Shown: in pieces, positions 11,929-25,316 of the stretch
Position numbering within the stretch: the stretch's first letter is position 1
Layout: every line of letters begins with the position of its first letter
Origin: Xanthostigma xanthostigma
Lineage: Eukaryota; Arthropoda; Insecta; Raphidioptera; Raphidiidae
Direction: 5' to 3'
NCBI GenBank assembly: GCA_963575645.1
Contig: OY754465.1
Span: 36,901,501 to 36,965,500 of the forward strand
DNA length: 64,000 nucleotides
Notes under the pieces: generated by a model
What the model saw: only the letters and a program-made list of their open reading frames with translations
Database searches by the model: none
Told to the model about the DNA's origin: nothing
Translations under genes and position numbers: made by a program

Positions 11929-13861
11929 CGATATTATTTATAAATCATATCAAAAGGAAAAAAAAATATTTATTTATATGTCCGTATTTCTTTGAACTAA
12001 GTAAAAGTATCAAGCTGAAAAGGCCTAGTAAGATACGCATTTAGAATGTGCCTCCAGAGCAAAATGTGATGAATACTATATCGATAAGTAAGTTGTCCAT
12101 TTATATTACTTTGCATATAGTTTTTGATCATTTATCTCGTACTATCCTTGAAACTATATGCAACAATCGTCACATTTGGCTTTGAGCCTTAGAGCAAAAT
12201 GTAACGATTGCTTTCAATACTTATTCTGCTAGACCCTTTGGCATAGTTACTTAATATTTCAATAATCAGAACATAAAAAATATTTCCTCGTAAGTTTTGG
12301 GGACTTAAAATTTGATATCAGAAAAATAAATTTGTATTGAGCCATGTATCATTTAAAAGGTTTTTTTAGGTATATAGATCTCAAAACTATTTTTTTCCAA
12401 AATGTTATATTATTACATGTAGGTATTTCGAGATTTTTCGGAAAACTCATCTCGAGAACGGATCCTCCTTTCTTAGTTTTCAAAACTAGTACAGCTAAAA
12501 TTTAGAAAATAAACATTAGTGGTGTTAGAGATACAGATACTTTAGTGGAAAACCATTAAACTGTTTCAACAGTTATAGTTTTCTAAATTCAGAAACGAGT
12601 GGATTGTATGGAGTTTTTGGCGCACGGGTAAACTTGCACTTGTCTCTATTTGTTATTATGAATATCAATAATTCATAGTCTTATGTAAGGCGCTCCTCTG
12701 GACGGATTGAGGTAAACCCCAACCAGGATTCTAAATAGCCGTTTAAAATTGTTAGTCTTATCAGATAATGGCTGCGTTCGATTGTTTCAGAGTTCATTTG
12801 TTATTCATCTTCAGTAACTATGTATCGAGATATTTGGTAGCGCCATTATTTTTTCTAACGAGTTTGTCGGCGATTAATCAACACGATTGACCGTCATTAA
12901 AATTCATTTGTATTCGAAGCAGTGATCAAGCTTGCGTATTTCAGTTTCCTTCTAGTATAGGTTGAGACATTGAAATATTAATTAAGTTGAATTATGAATG
13001 GAGTGGCGTATACTTAGAGATGATTCTTTCTCTTCGCACCAATTCTGTAGGGTGAGCTAGACAAGTTTCTTAGCTATAATGTTTCAAAACCAGTACTTAA
13101 TTTGTGCTCTTGACTTCGTTTATTTTCCCGCAGGATCGTTTGCTGTATCTTAATTGAATGCAATAGAGTACTTACACTTGAGCTTCGAGTGCCAATTGAT
13201 AATGTACTAAATTTTATCATAAGTTCCGCGGTATTCTAACGAAATATTTTGGAAAAAGTTGGTCCATTTTTTTTAAAAAAGAACGTGCTAGTTTTGATTT
13301 TGACAGAAACCTTCTCATAACCGAATTTTGGGCGGATAAAGAATACTTACCCTATACTAATTGATGGGGTTCCTACTTTGTAAACAAAATCAGTTCAGTC
13401 GTTTTCTAGAGATGCTGGAACAGGTGTATGGTCAACATATTTTGAAATGTTATCTCCCGTCTAGGTATCGTATAAATATCCGAATAACACATAAGAAAAT
13501 AAAGTCTTTGGCCAAGCCAAATGTGCACACCTCGATTTTGTGACTATGTTTTACAACTTTTGTAAATAACAAACTACTGGACGCGTTGATGAATTTTAAA
13601 AGGGTGCTATTCTGATTAAAAAAGCGAATAAAAATAGAAACCATGTCAAGAACGGCGACCTGTAGCGCTCGAACATATTATATACGTAGGTACGCACGTA
13701 CAGACCAACCGACAAGTGATGTTTGCAATTTTGAGTTACAATTTTAGAACTTATTAAGTTATTATGAACTCGAAGAACAAAATCTCCCATTTTCGAAAAA
13801 CTACAAAAATTAGAACGGAATTCTTGCGAAATTAATCTATATATAATTACTTATAGTTAAA
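11929..13861. other. Intron 1, nothing firmly recognised
   Basis: AT-rich. A loose repeat of GAGCAAAATGT occurs near 12057 and 12191. No ORF with recognisable content and no paired termini. Confidence 0.5.
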
Positions 13862-14816
13862 GGACGGTGACAGAAATGGCCAAGGAGCAATTGGTGGCAG
13901 AAATGCTCTTTTTCGTGTAGTCTGAGTCCCCCTCTACAAATCCGCTTAGTGGAGTAGGGGTCTAGCGCGTTGAGATACGACGCTGGGGCACTTAAAACAA
14001 ACGGCAAAATTCAAAATTCCTCTACTAAATGGCAGAAAATGACTGTAAGGCATCTGGGGGTCCTTCTAATTGCAGAAAAAAAATTTTCTGTCAATTTACT
14101 CCCTGCAGAGACTGTTAATATAATAAATAAATACAAAACAATAATTAAAAAAAAAAGCTCGGTGACTGAAACCAAGCTCAAACGGTTCGTCTTCTTGTAG
14201 AGAATCCCGAGGTACAGTTTTCTGTCCAAATCGACCTTGCAAAACGCGCCATGTTCGCGGAAAGTTTTACATGGTACCTATTCTGGTAAAGCATTAAAGT
14301 ACATTAAATTGGCAGATTGTGATCTAGCAGTGACAAAATTGGTAGATAATTATTTGTTTTCAAACTTTTTAGGTACTAATAGAGAGCCTGGTAAGAATTT
14401 CTGCCACCGAGCGAAGACTTTTCGAATTTTTGCCTGTGCAAATTTTGAGGAGTTATCGAAAGGAAGTGAGGTCGCTTGGAGCCACGAAATTTTTTTTTCG
14501 TATTCCGGGCCACCCAATCAACCATTCCGTCAAGTTTAAACTTCAAATGCAATTTTTTTGACGGTTTTTTTCGATTTTTTGAAAGTTTTTGCTGGGAGTA
14601 AAGTGGCAGAAAATATTTTTTCTGTAACTAGGAGATGCTTTTCAATCATTTTCTGGCATTTAGTAAAGGAATGTTGCCGTTTTTTTAAGTGCCCCAGCGT
14701 CCTATCGCAACGCGCTAGACCACTACTCCACTAAGGGGATTTGTAGAGGGGGACTCAGACTACACGAAAGAGAGCATATCTGCTTTCAAGTGCCCCTTGA
14801 TCATTTCTGTCACCGT
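13862..14816. mobile_element. MITE-like element with ~140-bp terminal inverted repeats
   Basis: Both ends carry the inverted sequence GACGGTGACAGAAATG. The arms continue through matched blocks: CTCTACAAATCC, a CTAGCGCGTTG region and GCTGGGGCACTT pair with their reverse complements at 14690-14780. Inner paired blocks (CTAAATGGCAGAAAATGA near 14024 and its reverse near 14650) extend the symmetry. Two short frames inside (13970-14200, 14237-14539) have no recognisable domain and look fortuitous. No clear target duplication was found. Confidence 0.75.
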
Positions 14817-14823
14817 CGCTTTT

Positions 14824-15943
14824 TTAACCGACGAAAAACAAAAACGGAGGAGGTTCTCAAGTCGACGCGTATATTTTTTTTTTTTTTTTTTTTATTTATG
14901 TATGACCACGCATAACTTTTTACAGAGTAGTCCGATTTTGATAAATATTTTTTTGTTTGAAAGGGTATACCCCGAAGTTGATCCCATATAAATTTGGTAA
15001 AAAAATTCCAACCCTAAGGGTAGGAAAACAGGGGATGATTGATTGTTCACTCACTGATTGTAATGTATGACCACACATAACTTTTTACAGAGTAGTCCGA
15101 TTTTGATAATTATTTTTTTTGTTGAAAGGGTATACCCCGAAGTTGGTCCCATATAAATTTGGTAAAAAAATTCCAACCCTAAGGGTAGGAAAACAGGGGA
15201 TGATTGATTGTTTACTCACTGATTGCAATGTATGACCACACATAACTTTTTACAGAGTAGTCCGATTTTGATAACTATTTTTTTATTGGATAGGGTATAC
15301 CTCGAGGCTGGTCTCATATAAATTTGGAAAAAAAATTCCTACCCTAAGGGTGGGAAAATAGGGGTGATTTATTGTTCAGTCACAGATTTTCATGCTGAGT
15401 TGTGTATTACAGTTATAAATTATATAGCCACAAAAATTATAAAATAAAAACTTTTTAACAAAAAAATTAAACCGCCGAAAAACTGAAAAGCAAAAAATAA
15501 TAAATCTTTTTATTTAACTAAGTTCTATTTAAGTAGTTGAATGTATGTGACAGTCTAGTATATCTAAGTAATTTTGAGTCGGCGTCAAACAATCAATGAA
15601 CAAAGATCACTAAAAGAAATAACCAAATCAAATTAACAATGATACGTGAAATCTCCAGCGATAAACATTAACATTCTAAACATGCGCTCTCCACACGACC
15701 ACTCGCAAAGACGTGTGCCCTCAGTGTGTGCCCGTTCGGGCTGCTCTGTCGCTGACATTAACTTCGTGAACTCTCAGAGATTTCCGGCGAAGGATTGTTG
15801 ACGCCGACTCAAAATTACTTAGATATACTAGACTGTCACATACGTTCAACTACTTAAATAGAACTTAGTTAAATAAAAAGATTTATTATTTTTTGCTTTT
15901 CAGTTTTTCGACGGTTTAATTTTTTTGTTAAAAAGTTTTTTTA
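14824..15943 (-). mobile_element. Composite minisatellite element, copy A
   Basis: Reverse-oriented copy of a family also at 28204-29215 and 46014-47123. Reading left to right: the shared end TTAACCGACGAAAAACAAAA, GTCGACGCGTATAT, a T-run, three 165-bp units each starting TATGACCAC (14901, 15066, 15231) with ACAGAGTAGTCCGATTTTGA, then about 60 bp, then a 500-bp palindrome (15443-15943). The palindrome arms carry AAACTTTTTAACAAAAAAAT and GTAGTTGAATGTATGTGACAG; its centre holds a GC-rich block. No ORF. From memory, the terminus resembles a repeat common in Lepidoptera. Confidence 0.8.
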
Positions 15944-17106
15944 GTACTTGTATGATCTAAACTCAGCTGTGACGCGCAAAATGATAATAGAGCACACTAC
16001 TGCTATAACGGGATGTGCAATTCAGATAGAGGTATCGTTACTGTTTTAGTGTTTTTATATATTTGCAGTATTTCTCCGAGAACTCGAATAAAAACGAAAT
16101 CACACATATCTTATTCATCTAATATTAGTATATAATTATGATATATTCAATCTAGTTACAAAACTGTTCAATGAATATATACAGTTTCTTGTATGTGCTG
16201 TACAGCTCTTGACCTTTTCCCGTCAGTTACTATTGATCGTTTGATTATTTCATTTGTTTCTATAGTTTACTTTTTCGTTAGCGTGTTTGCGTCAATTTGT
16301 TTACAACGCTCGTACGTACATAATTTATACGCGGAATTTTATAGCACAACTGGGGCGACCTTTGAGAAACTTACCACTGTCTGTGGCTGTGTCGAGAAAC
16401 GATTTTTTGGGAATAGAAGTTATATTTCCAAACCAATATAAAAAGTGGCCCGTTTCGATCTTGTTTGTAGATATCGTTCCTTTAATGTTTTTAAATTAAC
16501 CTAGCGGAATTTAGTTGACCCATTGACAATTGAGCATTACTATAAGTACTCCGTTTCATACCTGCGAGATTTCGTTAAAATTTGTATGCCTTTAATCGCG
16601 AACAGACAGACAGACAAATAAAAGAACATGTCAAACGATTAAGTCTTTTAAACTTCGAAGAGAAACGTAGTGTCCAATGAACAATAATAATATACTTAGA
16701 AGATTGTATACTTAGTGCCGTTATGGGTTATATTCTAACGAGCTGTGACATTATGTTTAAAGCGAGAGCCAACGAGTTTTAACAGACGTGCGCGCACGAG
16801 GAGGTATACATGATACTTTTTACACGCACCTCCTTGATTTTCAATTCATTTTCGAAATTTTTGACAGTTCATTTGTGACTAAATCTAACTTTTAATAGTA
16901 GGTTAAGAAAAAGAACAACTGACGGACAAACAGTGATTTACTATGAAATTGGTATATAGACCATTCTTTGTTTTACTTTACCGCAACAGTGCGTAATGAG
17001 TCACTTTACATATCTGCATACGTGCAAGTAAAGCAGTAATTATATAGAGGATAGTGCAAAAAATAATTTTCCGCATACTGTGAAATGTCGGTGATCGATT
17101 TAGTAA
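15944..17106. other. Intron 1, nothing recognised
   Basis: AT-rich, with a short CAGACAGACAGACAAA run at about 16601-16618, of a kind often found in repeat tails. Two overlapping short frames at 16193-16499 show no recognisable content and lack exon-type context. Confidence 0.5.
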
Positions 17107-17468
17107 TCTATATAGTATTAGTGTACACATATAAGCGAAATACCATTCACTGACTCACTGACAGACTCATCACGAGGTCTCCAAAACTATACGCCCGATT
17201 GATTTGAAATTTGGCATAGTTACTTCTTTCTCCCACTAAAAATGGATTTTTTGCAAATCCTATCCAAAATAAATAACACAATAACTCACCCCCATAGTAT
17301 ATTATATACTATGGGTGTGAGTTGTAATGTGGGTGGGTGTGGATGGTCAATATAATATTTCCAGAGAGAAATAGCGGGAGGGAGGGAAGTTAAAAAGGAG
17401 GAGAGAGAAACTATGTATTAATAAATCTTACAGTTTTGCACCCGGGTGAAACCGGAACGAGCCGCTAG
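17107..17468 (+). mobile_element. Helitron-like nonautonomous element
   Basis: Begins TCTATATA after an A and ends GCCGCTAG before a T, matching Helitron rules (5' TC, 3' CTRR, insertion between A and T). The end is preceded by the CACCCGGGTGAAACC block that commonly forms a hairpin in insect Helitron tails. Inside are a CACTGACTCACTGACAGACTC block, a perfect short palindrome (CCCATAGTATATTATATACTATGGG) and purine-rich sequence. No Rep/helicase. Confidence 0.65.
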
Positions 17469-19829
17469 TTAATTCATAAAACAGAATTATTGAAATCGGT
17501 TATCGGATAAAAAGATTATTTTGCATTCTTAGTTGTAATTGTTCGCAAAACCATAAGCTGCAGTGTTTAAAATTTATATATACGTGGAAATGGCATCATT
17601 GGAAAATATGTACCCTCACCACCTGCGCCTCATCATTCAGGGGACGGACGACGGCCTTCTTCAAAGCGACCGCCACACACGGCGCCCTGCAGGGTTTGCC
17701 ACCCTTTTGGACAATGCAATAAATATATTACTCTTGATAATTGTCTGTTATCCGTGCACGTAACGTTGCAGATTCATTAGCTACATTATACAGAATGTTT
17801 CCTAAGTATTGCTGAAAACTTCGGAGGTTTATTCATTAATCGGTCAAAAATGAAAACCTAGAGAGGGTGTAGACAGAGTGGCCAATTAAGCGGAAGCTGT
17901 CATTTAAATTGCAAAATACAAGACGGTAATATTGCTCGATTATTTTTTTCCATTATTAAAGTGGCCATTACTCTGACAAGTAATTGGCCAGGGCTAGTTT
18001 TTGTTTTATACTGAATTGTAATGAAGTTTGCATGTTAGGGAATATAAGCGACGCAGTGTGAAGCAACAAAAATAACAGGGACACATGAGGGATGAAAAAC
18101 ACGTAAATTAGGATGGGAGACATGGAGTAACCTCGGGCCATTCTCGGCGGGTATTAGACAAACATGATGGCCAGGAAGAAGGACAGCCGGGTTGGGTTAG
18201 AGACATAGGAGGCTTCCACAACGAACATTATATTCTAGATGGTCAAATTATTTATCGATGCTACGCAGTATAATTGATATGGAACGTTTATGCTGCTGGA
18301 TTATGTTCATATACTTACTGTATCGGTATAGAGAGATTAAATGAATAAAACTGGAAAACTTCGTAAAATTAAAGACTAGGTAGTTTTTTCTAATATACCC
18401 CCCCACGCCCTTCTGGCGTTACTACTGAAATTTTACAGTGTGTAAGTACATAAAAATCGTATTGTAATACTACAGAAATTCAATACTCTTTAATAAATGA
18501 AAAGTGGATACACTATAATAGAATATGTATACTTTATATATGTATAACGGTCAGTATGCCGGCGCCTCATTTAGGAGAAAGACAGGTTTGTTAACTTCAA
18601 TAGGGAAAAACGTAGCAGACACGGGTGAATAATTTAAAACGAAACATGCAGGATCACATATTCGAATACAGTGGAGTCGTGATAATCTAGTTGGGTGCCG
18701 ACCGAACACTGGTGGGAGAGAGAGAGAAATACGTTTGTTTTTGTTTTGATGGTGATCAGCTGATGTTAAAATCAATAAATAATTATGACTTGGGTTATTG
18801 TTCTTACAGTAACTGTGTACATGTTGTTTTGATCAATTCTACGAAAAAATCTAAACATTTAAGGAACATATGCAGTGAAAAAATTTAAAACGTCAACTTC
18901 TTCCTTATATTTCTGTTCAATGTTTTACTGTAGACGGAAGAACACGTATCAAATGTTTTACACGTTTGTAGGTGCTAACATTACTAGAAAACAACTGACG
19001 CGATTTTAATTTAATGGTATTATTCTGTCAACAAGTATCCAAATTAGAAGTTACTAAATATCTTTCTCTTTCTTATAGTTTTTCGTTTTATATCAAAATT
19101 TACGAAAATACCTGTCGTATGAATTTTTTTTGTATAAAATTTATTTTCGATTCCACTATAATATCTAAAAAACATTGACATTCTCCTGTAAATAATTCTA
19201 TTTTTAATCACATTCTCCTCTTGTTCTCGTGTAGATTTTTGTGTACTTTCAAATCCAATAACGTTTTTTTTTTGTCATTGCTCCTACAACTTGAACTTGA
19301 TTTTCAAATAATTGATCGGCAGGTGCGGTTATTTTAATTCTGTTTGTACAATTGCGTGCCAGTTAGTCCAATGACTGAATTGTTTGTCTAGACTTAAGAC
19401 AAAATCTAAAACTCAAAACTATCGCTTCTTTTATTTTTCGTAATCACCAACGTACCGTTCAGTATACCGACCTTAGACAAGGTCACAGTGAACGTAAATT
19501 TTCCGAGCGTGCTTCGTAAAGCCGGAATATCACGATTGGTGTACTTGACAAAATATATTTGGCACTTGTGAATATTTTGCCACTTTATGAGGACACAAAA
19601 GTTTGTCGCTGATTTATTCCCGCAAATATTGTCAAAGAACAGCAAACAATTGTATACTTGACTAGTCGGTTATCCATTTTCTTTTCCGTTTCTTCACAAA
19701 TCACGGCAATTACAATGATCAAAACAAACATTCGACAAGCATCTAAGTCCGAATGTGCGCCAATACACCAGTCGTGGGTTACTGTCATAATTATTTGCTT
19801 GTAGGTAGTCCACTCACTTTTGGGTTTCA
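17469..19829. other. Intron 1, two patches of possible repeat remnants
   Basis: A GC-richer patch at about 17585-17735 ends in AATGCAATAAATA and could be a retroelement 3' end, but no domain is readable. A second GC-rich patch at about 18060-18230 gives fragments loosely like RTE-type LINE C-termini (EEGQPGWVRDI) with several stops. Both are weak. The remainder is AT-rich with nothing recognised. Confidence 0.35.
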
Positions 19830-20520
19830 CCTCGGAATGAAACGGAACAAGCTGAATATTTGTATAAACCTTTATTTTGGCATTCTTAATGCTGTCTCAA
19901 AAGTCTCATAAGGTCGCGTGTGAGCGTCCTTAGATATTCAAGGTCATAGATTTCGATAATCAGTTTTTTGGAAATATTTCGCTTCCTTTGCCTCAAATCG
20001 TATTTGCATTTATTATAAAAGTTATAGAGTATAAGATTCTCCACAAATTTCGTCTTAACCATTTTTTTATACGTTTAACGGTTTTTGAGATAGCCATACA
20101 TGCCATAACGCAATGTCAATCGGAAATCTCAGTTCATATTAATATAAATTATATAAATATAATGTATTAAATAGTTAATTAACTAATATTTAACTAATAA
20201 TTAAGTTAAAAAAATCGTACTATGGACTGGGATTCACGATTGACATTGCATTATGGCATGTATGGATATCTCAAAAACGCGGTTAAACGTGTAAAAAATT
20301 GGTTAAGACGAAATTTGTGGAGAATCTTATACTCTATAACTTTTATAATAAATGCAAATACGATTTGAGGCAAAGGGGATGAGATATTTCCAAAGAACTG
20401 AGTTTTGCGATCTTTGACCTTGAATATCCAAGGACGCTCACACGTGACCATATGAGACTTTTGAGAATGCCAAAATAAAGGTTTATACAAACATTCAGCT
20501 TATTCTGTTTCATTCCGAGG
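19830..20520. mobile_element. Palindromic element with ~290-bp arms
   Basis: Ends are CCTCGGAATGAAACGGAACA and its near reverse complement (CATTCCGAGG at 20511-20520). Arms match over about 290 bp, including TTTATACAAA, AGATTCTCCACAAATTTCGT and CCATACATGCCATAA with its reverse TTATGGCATGTATGG. The spacer is roughly 110 bp of AT-rich sequence. The frames in the two arms (19988-20170 and 20251-20490) are mirror images of one another, not genes. No target duplication identified. Confidence 0.85.
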
Positions 20521-22404
20521 TTGTCCCCTTTTTTAGCTTATTTGACTGCGCTATTGTGTCCTTGTACAATGCACAGTAATATGTTCATTTGTCAAGCAGA
20601 CCAGTTGTGGATTCCGACTTGAAATCCATTACACAAGTGTTACCAATCGCTTTGAATATAAGCAATTTAAAAAACCTCAATGAACAAATACACTCAAATG
20701 GATTTGTATGGAGGGTAGCACATATATATTATGGGGAGAAACGTATCTAGGGCAGTAGGCAGAAGGGGCAGTTACATTGCGTGGCCGGCTTATGTATTGT
20801 TTCACTGCAGGGTTTCCAACTGAAGCATTACTTCTTTCGAAGGTCACTATTAAAATGGATCAGGCATTTTTGCGTTTTTTTTTCAGTCAGTTTTATTATT
20901 TACTGCAAGTTTTTAGCCGCGGGTTCGCTCGCGTGAATATAGTTTTTTGACTTAGTAGAAGCGCCTTGATAGGTAATGTATCTCTACTACATCTGAAGTC
21001 GAAATTCTGTAAAACACTTACAATTGCAGACAAAGTTACGATTTTAGTCATGTGTATTGATTTTCATAAAAGAATAATTAAATATTTATGCACGAAATAC
21101 TGAGAGAGAAGATTGGAAAACAGTTTGTGAGAATTAGAATTATTGTTCAATTTAATTCTGTAAATATTTCCGCCTTTCTAAAAAGATAAAAGTGAGTATA
21201 TTGTAGTCGCTTAAAAATCGGTTTGGAGCCCTTATCGTTAGATTTATAGACGCAGCCCAATAACCTGACCACTGGCTCCACCTGTCCCAGACCTCACCCC
21301 GTTGCAAATGTCTGCCACGTGCCGTGTTCGATTAATCACTCGATATCGTGACGTAATCATACTTTATATAACATCTTACAAGACCTCCTCAATATGTCTG
21401 CTCATACATTATCAAGTGGCTAGTAAAAAGAGACAAAGTATTGAAAGGCGTACTAAATTAATATCAGTTCTTATTAATAAGGATCTACAATACCTGTCGA
21501 AGAAATACCATCATTTCCATTTTTAAGAAATAAAATTTAAAAGAATCTTTTTCGTTTTGCCCTCAAAAGATAGATATAGATTGTAAATTATAGATAGGAA
21601 TACAACAGCTGAGGTCATCAGCGTCTATGTGTGTATTATAGAATCCCCAAAAAACTTTGGAATACAAACTACATTCCAATGTTTTCCTTGAGGTGTAATC
21701 TAGAAGATTGACAGTCTTCTAGATTACCCCGCAAGGAATACATTGGAATGTTGTTTCCCAGAATGTTGTTCGTACTTCCCAATGGTCTAGACGCTAGAAA
21801 GTTAAAATTCGGCATGGGGTTTTCTGGGACCCCGAGAATAATCCAAAAATCATGAATCTGAATAAAATTGAAAAGAAGTCGAATCTGTAGCCTCAAAATT
21901 CACAATCTGACGACGAATAAATTGGCCAACTACGGTAAATGTAGGAACCCTTGGGATCCAAGGCTAGGCACATAAGTTGGCTGGTGTATTGTAGTGTAAA
22001 GACACGCACGTGATTTGAGATGTCGTATTTACAATAAAATACAGAGTTTATATTTTTGATTGTGTTGTATTGAAATAAAGAAGTGACAAACCTGGATACT
22101 TGTAAAATAGGATCGGCTTATATTTGCGCATTACTTGAGCATCGGAGAGGCACTTCAATGTTCCTAGACTAATAATTGTTACAAGGTATTACTTTTCTTG
22201 CACGAACGATGTTTTGAAGCAAGGCAATTATAGTGCGTGCCCTTGCGTATGAATCCGGTACTTCGAGTGTTATTGTCTGTTGCTCTTTAATTCGGTCAAG
22301 GTCAAACACTCATATCGTGAATTAAAATTTCTATACACTGTGGCGACTATGCGATGTTATTATTGTTTTATTATTATTGATTTAATAGGAATGCTGACTA
22401 TAAA
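20521..22404. other. Intron 1, nothing firm apart from one hairpin
   Basis: A hairpin at 21672-21750 has arms CATTCCAATG..CCTTG and CAAGG..CATTGGAATG with an inner pair AATCTAGAAGA/TCTTCTAGATT. A block ACAGCTGAGGTCATCAGCGT (near 21606) recurs inverted near 56483, so it belongs to a dispersed repeat. A Helitron-tail-like patch near 20925 (GCCGCGGGTTCGCTCGCG) has no partner. Confidence 0.5.
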
Positions 22405-22650
22405 TACAAACGCTCTAAGTTAAACACCACTACGTCATCATCACTTATGATGACAGTTTGACTAACCAAGGATAAATATTTAAATAAAAAAAAAAATGTG
22501 CGTGTTGAATTGTGGACTTTTTTTTAAGTTGGATAATAATATTAATATAGCACACTGCATTACTGTCTGCAAGTAGACGGAGACGAGACCGAAAACAATA
22601 ATTGCCGTTGTCGAACGATGACGTAGCGGTGTTTAACTTAGCGTTTGAAC
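22405..22650. mobile_element. Short MITE with ~35-bp inverted termini
   Basis: Left end ACAAACGCTCTAAGTTAAAC continuing with ACCACTACGTCATC. The right end is its reverse complement with a few mismatches (GATGACGTAGCGGTGTTTAA, then CTTAGCGTTTGAAC). The interior is non-coding. No certain target duplication. Confidence 0.65.
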
Positions 22651-23691
22651 TATATCAATTGCATTTATCACTAGCTTCACGGCTTTATTTACTCTAATAT
22701 CGGTTTGTGTACTGATTCAGTAGTGGTACTAAAAGGGAATCGACGTAAAAAAAATTATGTATTGATTTATATCAAATTAAAATTTTGAATGTTTTGAAAA
22801 AAATGAATATTAGTATAATGCACGATATGTTCCCCACCTTCATTTGAAAGTTGCTATATTTTTCAGAACAAAATCGGCAACCCTAATACAGACAGATAGA
22901 CAAAAATTAATTTTCGTTTGAATGTCTTACTTATTTAAATGTATAAATTGCGGGATGCTAACCGATTTGGTTAGTCACACATCGGGAGCGTAGATATTGG
23001 CGGGAGCGGTACTATAAACGAGGAACGGGGTGGGGGCGGTGGTTCCAGCCGGATCAATATACGTGAACCTGTGATATTTGAACAGCATACATTATTTTGC
23101 TTCCTGCAGCCCGTAAAAACACTCGCTACGAATTGTTAATTATAAGCAAATAACGCACCCCTTAATACTCCGTCTGCCAAGGATGTTGACCATTGTCTCT
23201 ATACTTGTTTTGTACCTACGTCTTCTGTGATGTTAGATGGATTTCCGTTGTGAACGACGTTAGAACGTGGCTGTAATTATGTAGGGATTATTTTTTTTAT
23301 AAACGATCTTTTATAATATATCGACTTAAAAACTGACTGGGGAATTGCTCGTTAAATAAAACGTTTCCCTATGTATTACGATGTTAACATTCGGTTATGG
23401 TAATGGTTAACCTCGTGTTTAACTTACTATAAATATCTGTAAAACTGGACGTACACGGTCAGCTTGAAGCAGTCGAAACGGCCTGTTTTAAACTTCGATT
23501 GTATTCCATAGAAAATATTCCACTGACATACCCACGACCGCCCGAGCAGTCATGTAGTCGAACAGTTGCAACACATATACTGAGTCATTGATTGCTCGTG
23601 AACATGGTTATCTAGTGGTCTATTGCAAGCAGTCAGATAACGGTAACAGAACCGTCACCGTCTTGCGCAGTAGCTAAAACGAAACTGTTTA
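22651..23691. other. Intron 1, nothing firmly recognised
   Basis: A G-rich patch at about 22985-23050 stands out from the AT-rich background. The right edge (about 23640-23674, CGGTAACAGAACCGTCACCG) is repeated inverted at about 24427-24463, so the following pogo-like element appears to sit inside another inverted-repeat element. Confidence 0.45.
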
Positions 23692-24389
23692 CAGTGTAAC
23701 CTCTCATAACGGACACCTCTAATGAGCGGACAGCTCTATTAAGCGGACACTATGTGATAGTCCGGAATGAAGTACAAGAGAATTCCATAAGACATAACCT
23801 CTCTTGAGCGGACTCTCTCTTGGGCGGACGCGGACGCAATATTTAAGTACAAAACTTGTAAAATTCTCTCTTAAACGGACACAAAATTAAAAATGTTGCA
23901 ACACGTTGCACTATAAAAAAATGATTTAGGCGAATTCATTACCATCGATAATATCTTATTAGTGGAAGATGATGATGACACCTCTTTTAACAAAATTATA
24001 AAAAAGGCGACAACCTGACGTTAGTTGAATCTGACAAATCCGATGAAGAAATAACCATAACTGATCAATCTAATGCTATAAGTTATCAACTAATACGCGT
24101 CAAACTACCATAATTATTGATTTTTTCAAGCCAACTAAGTTATACTTTTTATGTTTGATTTTTTGATTTCATACGCATGTAGGTATTAAATATTAATGTG
24201 TATATGATAAAACAATAAAATTCTACACTATTATGTAAATAAAAAATATGTATGTACATATTATGTAGTATGTATGTATGTACATACATAATAATATGTG
24301 TTTTTTAATTTTTCCCATACGCGGACACCTCTCTTAGGCGGACATATTTTAATAGTCCCGAAGGTGTCCGTTTAAGAGAGCTTTCACTG
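23692..24389 (+). mobile_element. pogo/Tigger-like element, transposase remnant
   Basis: Flanked by TA dinucleotides (23690-23691 and 24390-24391). Ends are imperfect inverted repeats CAGTGTAACCTCTC and GAGAGCTTTCACTG, with multiple AGCGGACA/GCGGACAC subterminal repeats, as in Tc1/mariner-pogo elements. Near 24098-24140 the sequence reads RQTTIIIDFFKPTK, like the PCNA-interacting C-terminal tail (Qxx-hydrophobic-xx-FF) of pogo-type transposases, with one extra codon. Upstream coding is broken by stops. Only the C-terminal part of the transposase is retained, so this is a dead internally deleted copy. Confidence 0.72.
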
Positions 24390-25140
24390 TATATCGATTT
24401 TTAATCAACTGCACAAGATAGTCCTGCGCAGTTGCAAGACTGTGACGGTTCTGCTACCGTTCTCAGACAGCTTGGAACAGAACTTAGGAAACTCGACACA
24501 GAACACGGAATCACTCGAGCAGTTGACAGTGACTACTCAAGCAGTTGATAGTGACTGCTTGAGCGGTTCGTGTATATTGTTCTACGATTAACTGCAGCAC
24601 AAGCAGTCCATATATGGCCGTCCTAAATGAAAATCTGAGGTTCAGTTTTATTATTATTTATATTCGATACATTATTGCCTTCACAAAACTATATTTCGTG
24701 CGAGTTTATAGACATCGTGATCAAATACCATATAAAATATATGTTGCTGTTATTAGTCTATTTGCCTATAAATAATATCTATACAACGGCTCTGAAATAG
24801 GAGAGTTCGCTGGACCAGCGATGCAATGAAACAATGTAAAGCATAATATCCGACCAACCAAAGAAAGATTGCTAAAATAATGTATACAGTGTTCCTTATT
24901 TAGTTTTTTGAGATATTTGAAACAAAGATCAAAAATTTATTTTTATTTGTTATTAAGTGTCATCGAATTTTGATATGTATGAACTATCTGTCTCACAAAG
25001 TCAAAGTTGCCCAATTAACAAAATTTCGACGCTATTTTGTTCACAATGTTTACGGAATGGTCCCAATTGATTTTTATTAAAATTGCTGAGGTCATTTTTA
25101 AGTGACTTCAAAAAAGATGTCTTAGGTACATATTATATTA
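24390..25140. other. Intron 1, nothing recognised beyond the flanking inverted arm
   Basis: The first 100 bp hold the right arm of the inverted repeat that surrounds the pogo-like element. GCAGTTGACAGTGACT-type blocks are repeated around 24515-24565. The rest is AT-rich with no features. Confidence 0.45.
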
Positions 25141-25316
25141 TAAATAAAATTATCGACCAATTTTTCAGACAATATATTAACAAAAATATTAATTATTTTT
25201 TATATTTTTTAGATCGGTTCTGAAGAAGGTCCAAATCCGGATTGAAACGTTAATGTATTAATTATATATTTTTTTGTTAATATATTGTCTGAAAAATTGG
25301 TCGATAATTTTATTTA
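25141..25316. repeat. Inverted-repeat element with hammerhead-core-like centre, copy 1
   Basis: Arms TAAATAAAATTATCGACCAA and its reverse complement, continuing with TTTTTCAGACAATATATTAA. The centre reads CTGAAGA (25220-25226), then a potential stem GGTCC/GGATT with a six-base loop, then GAAAC (25244-25248). Related to the copy at 29701-29994 and to the motif at 56123-56151. Similar motif pairs are known from hammerhead ribozymes of Penelope-like retroelements. Flanking stems I and III are not convincing here. Confidence 0.6.

Noticed and set aside
18020-18240. An RTE-type LINE C-terminal fragment.
   Set aside because: Similarity is limited to a few residues in broken frames; not enough to annotate.
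19988-20490. Paired ORFs with the same peptide on opposite strands.
   Set aside because: They are the two arms of one palindrome, so the duplicate peptide is a structural by-product.
25141-25316. A complete hammerhead ribozyme.
   Set aside because: The core boxes and stem II are present, but stems I and III could not be paired convincingly, so only a core-like motif is reported.
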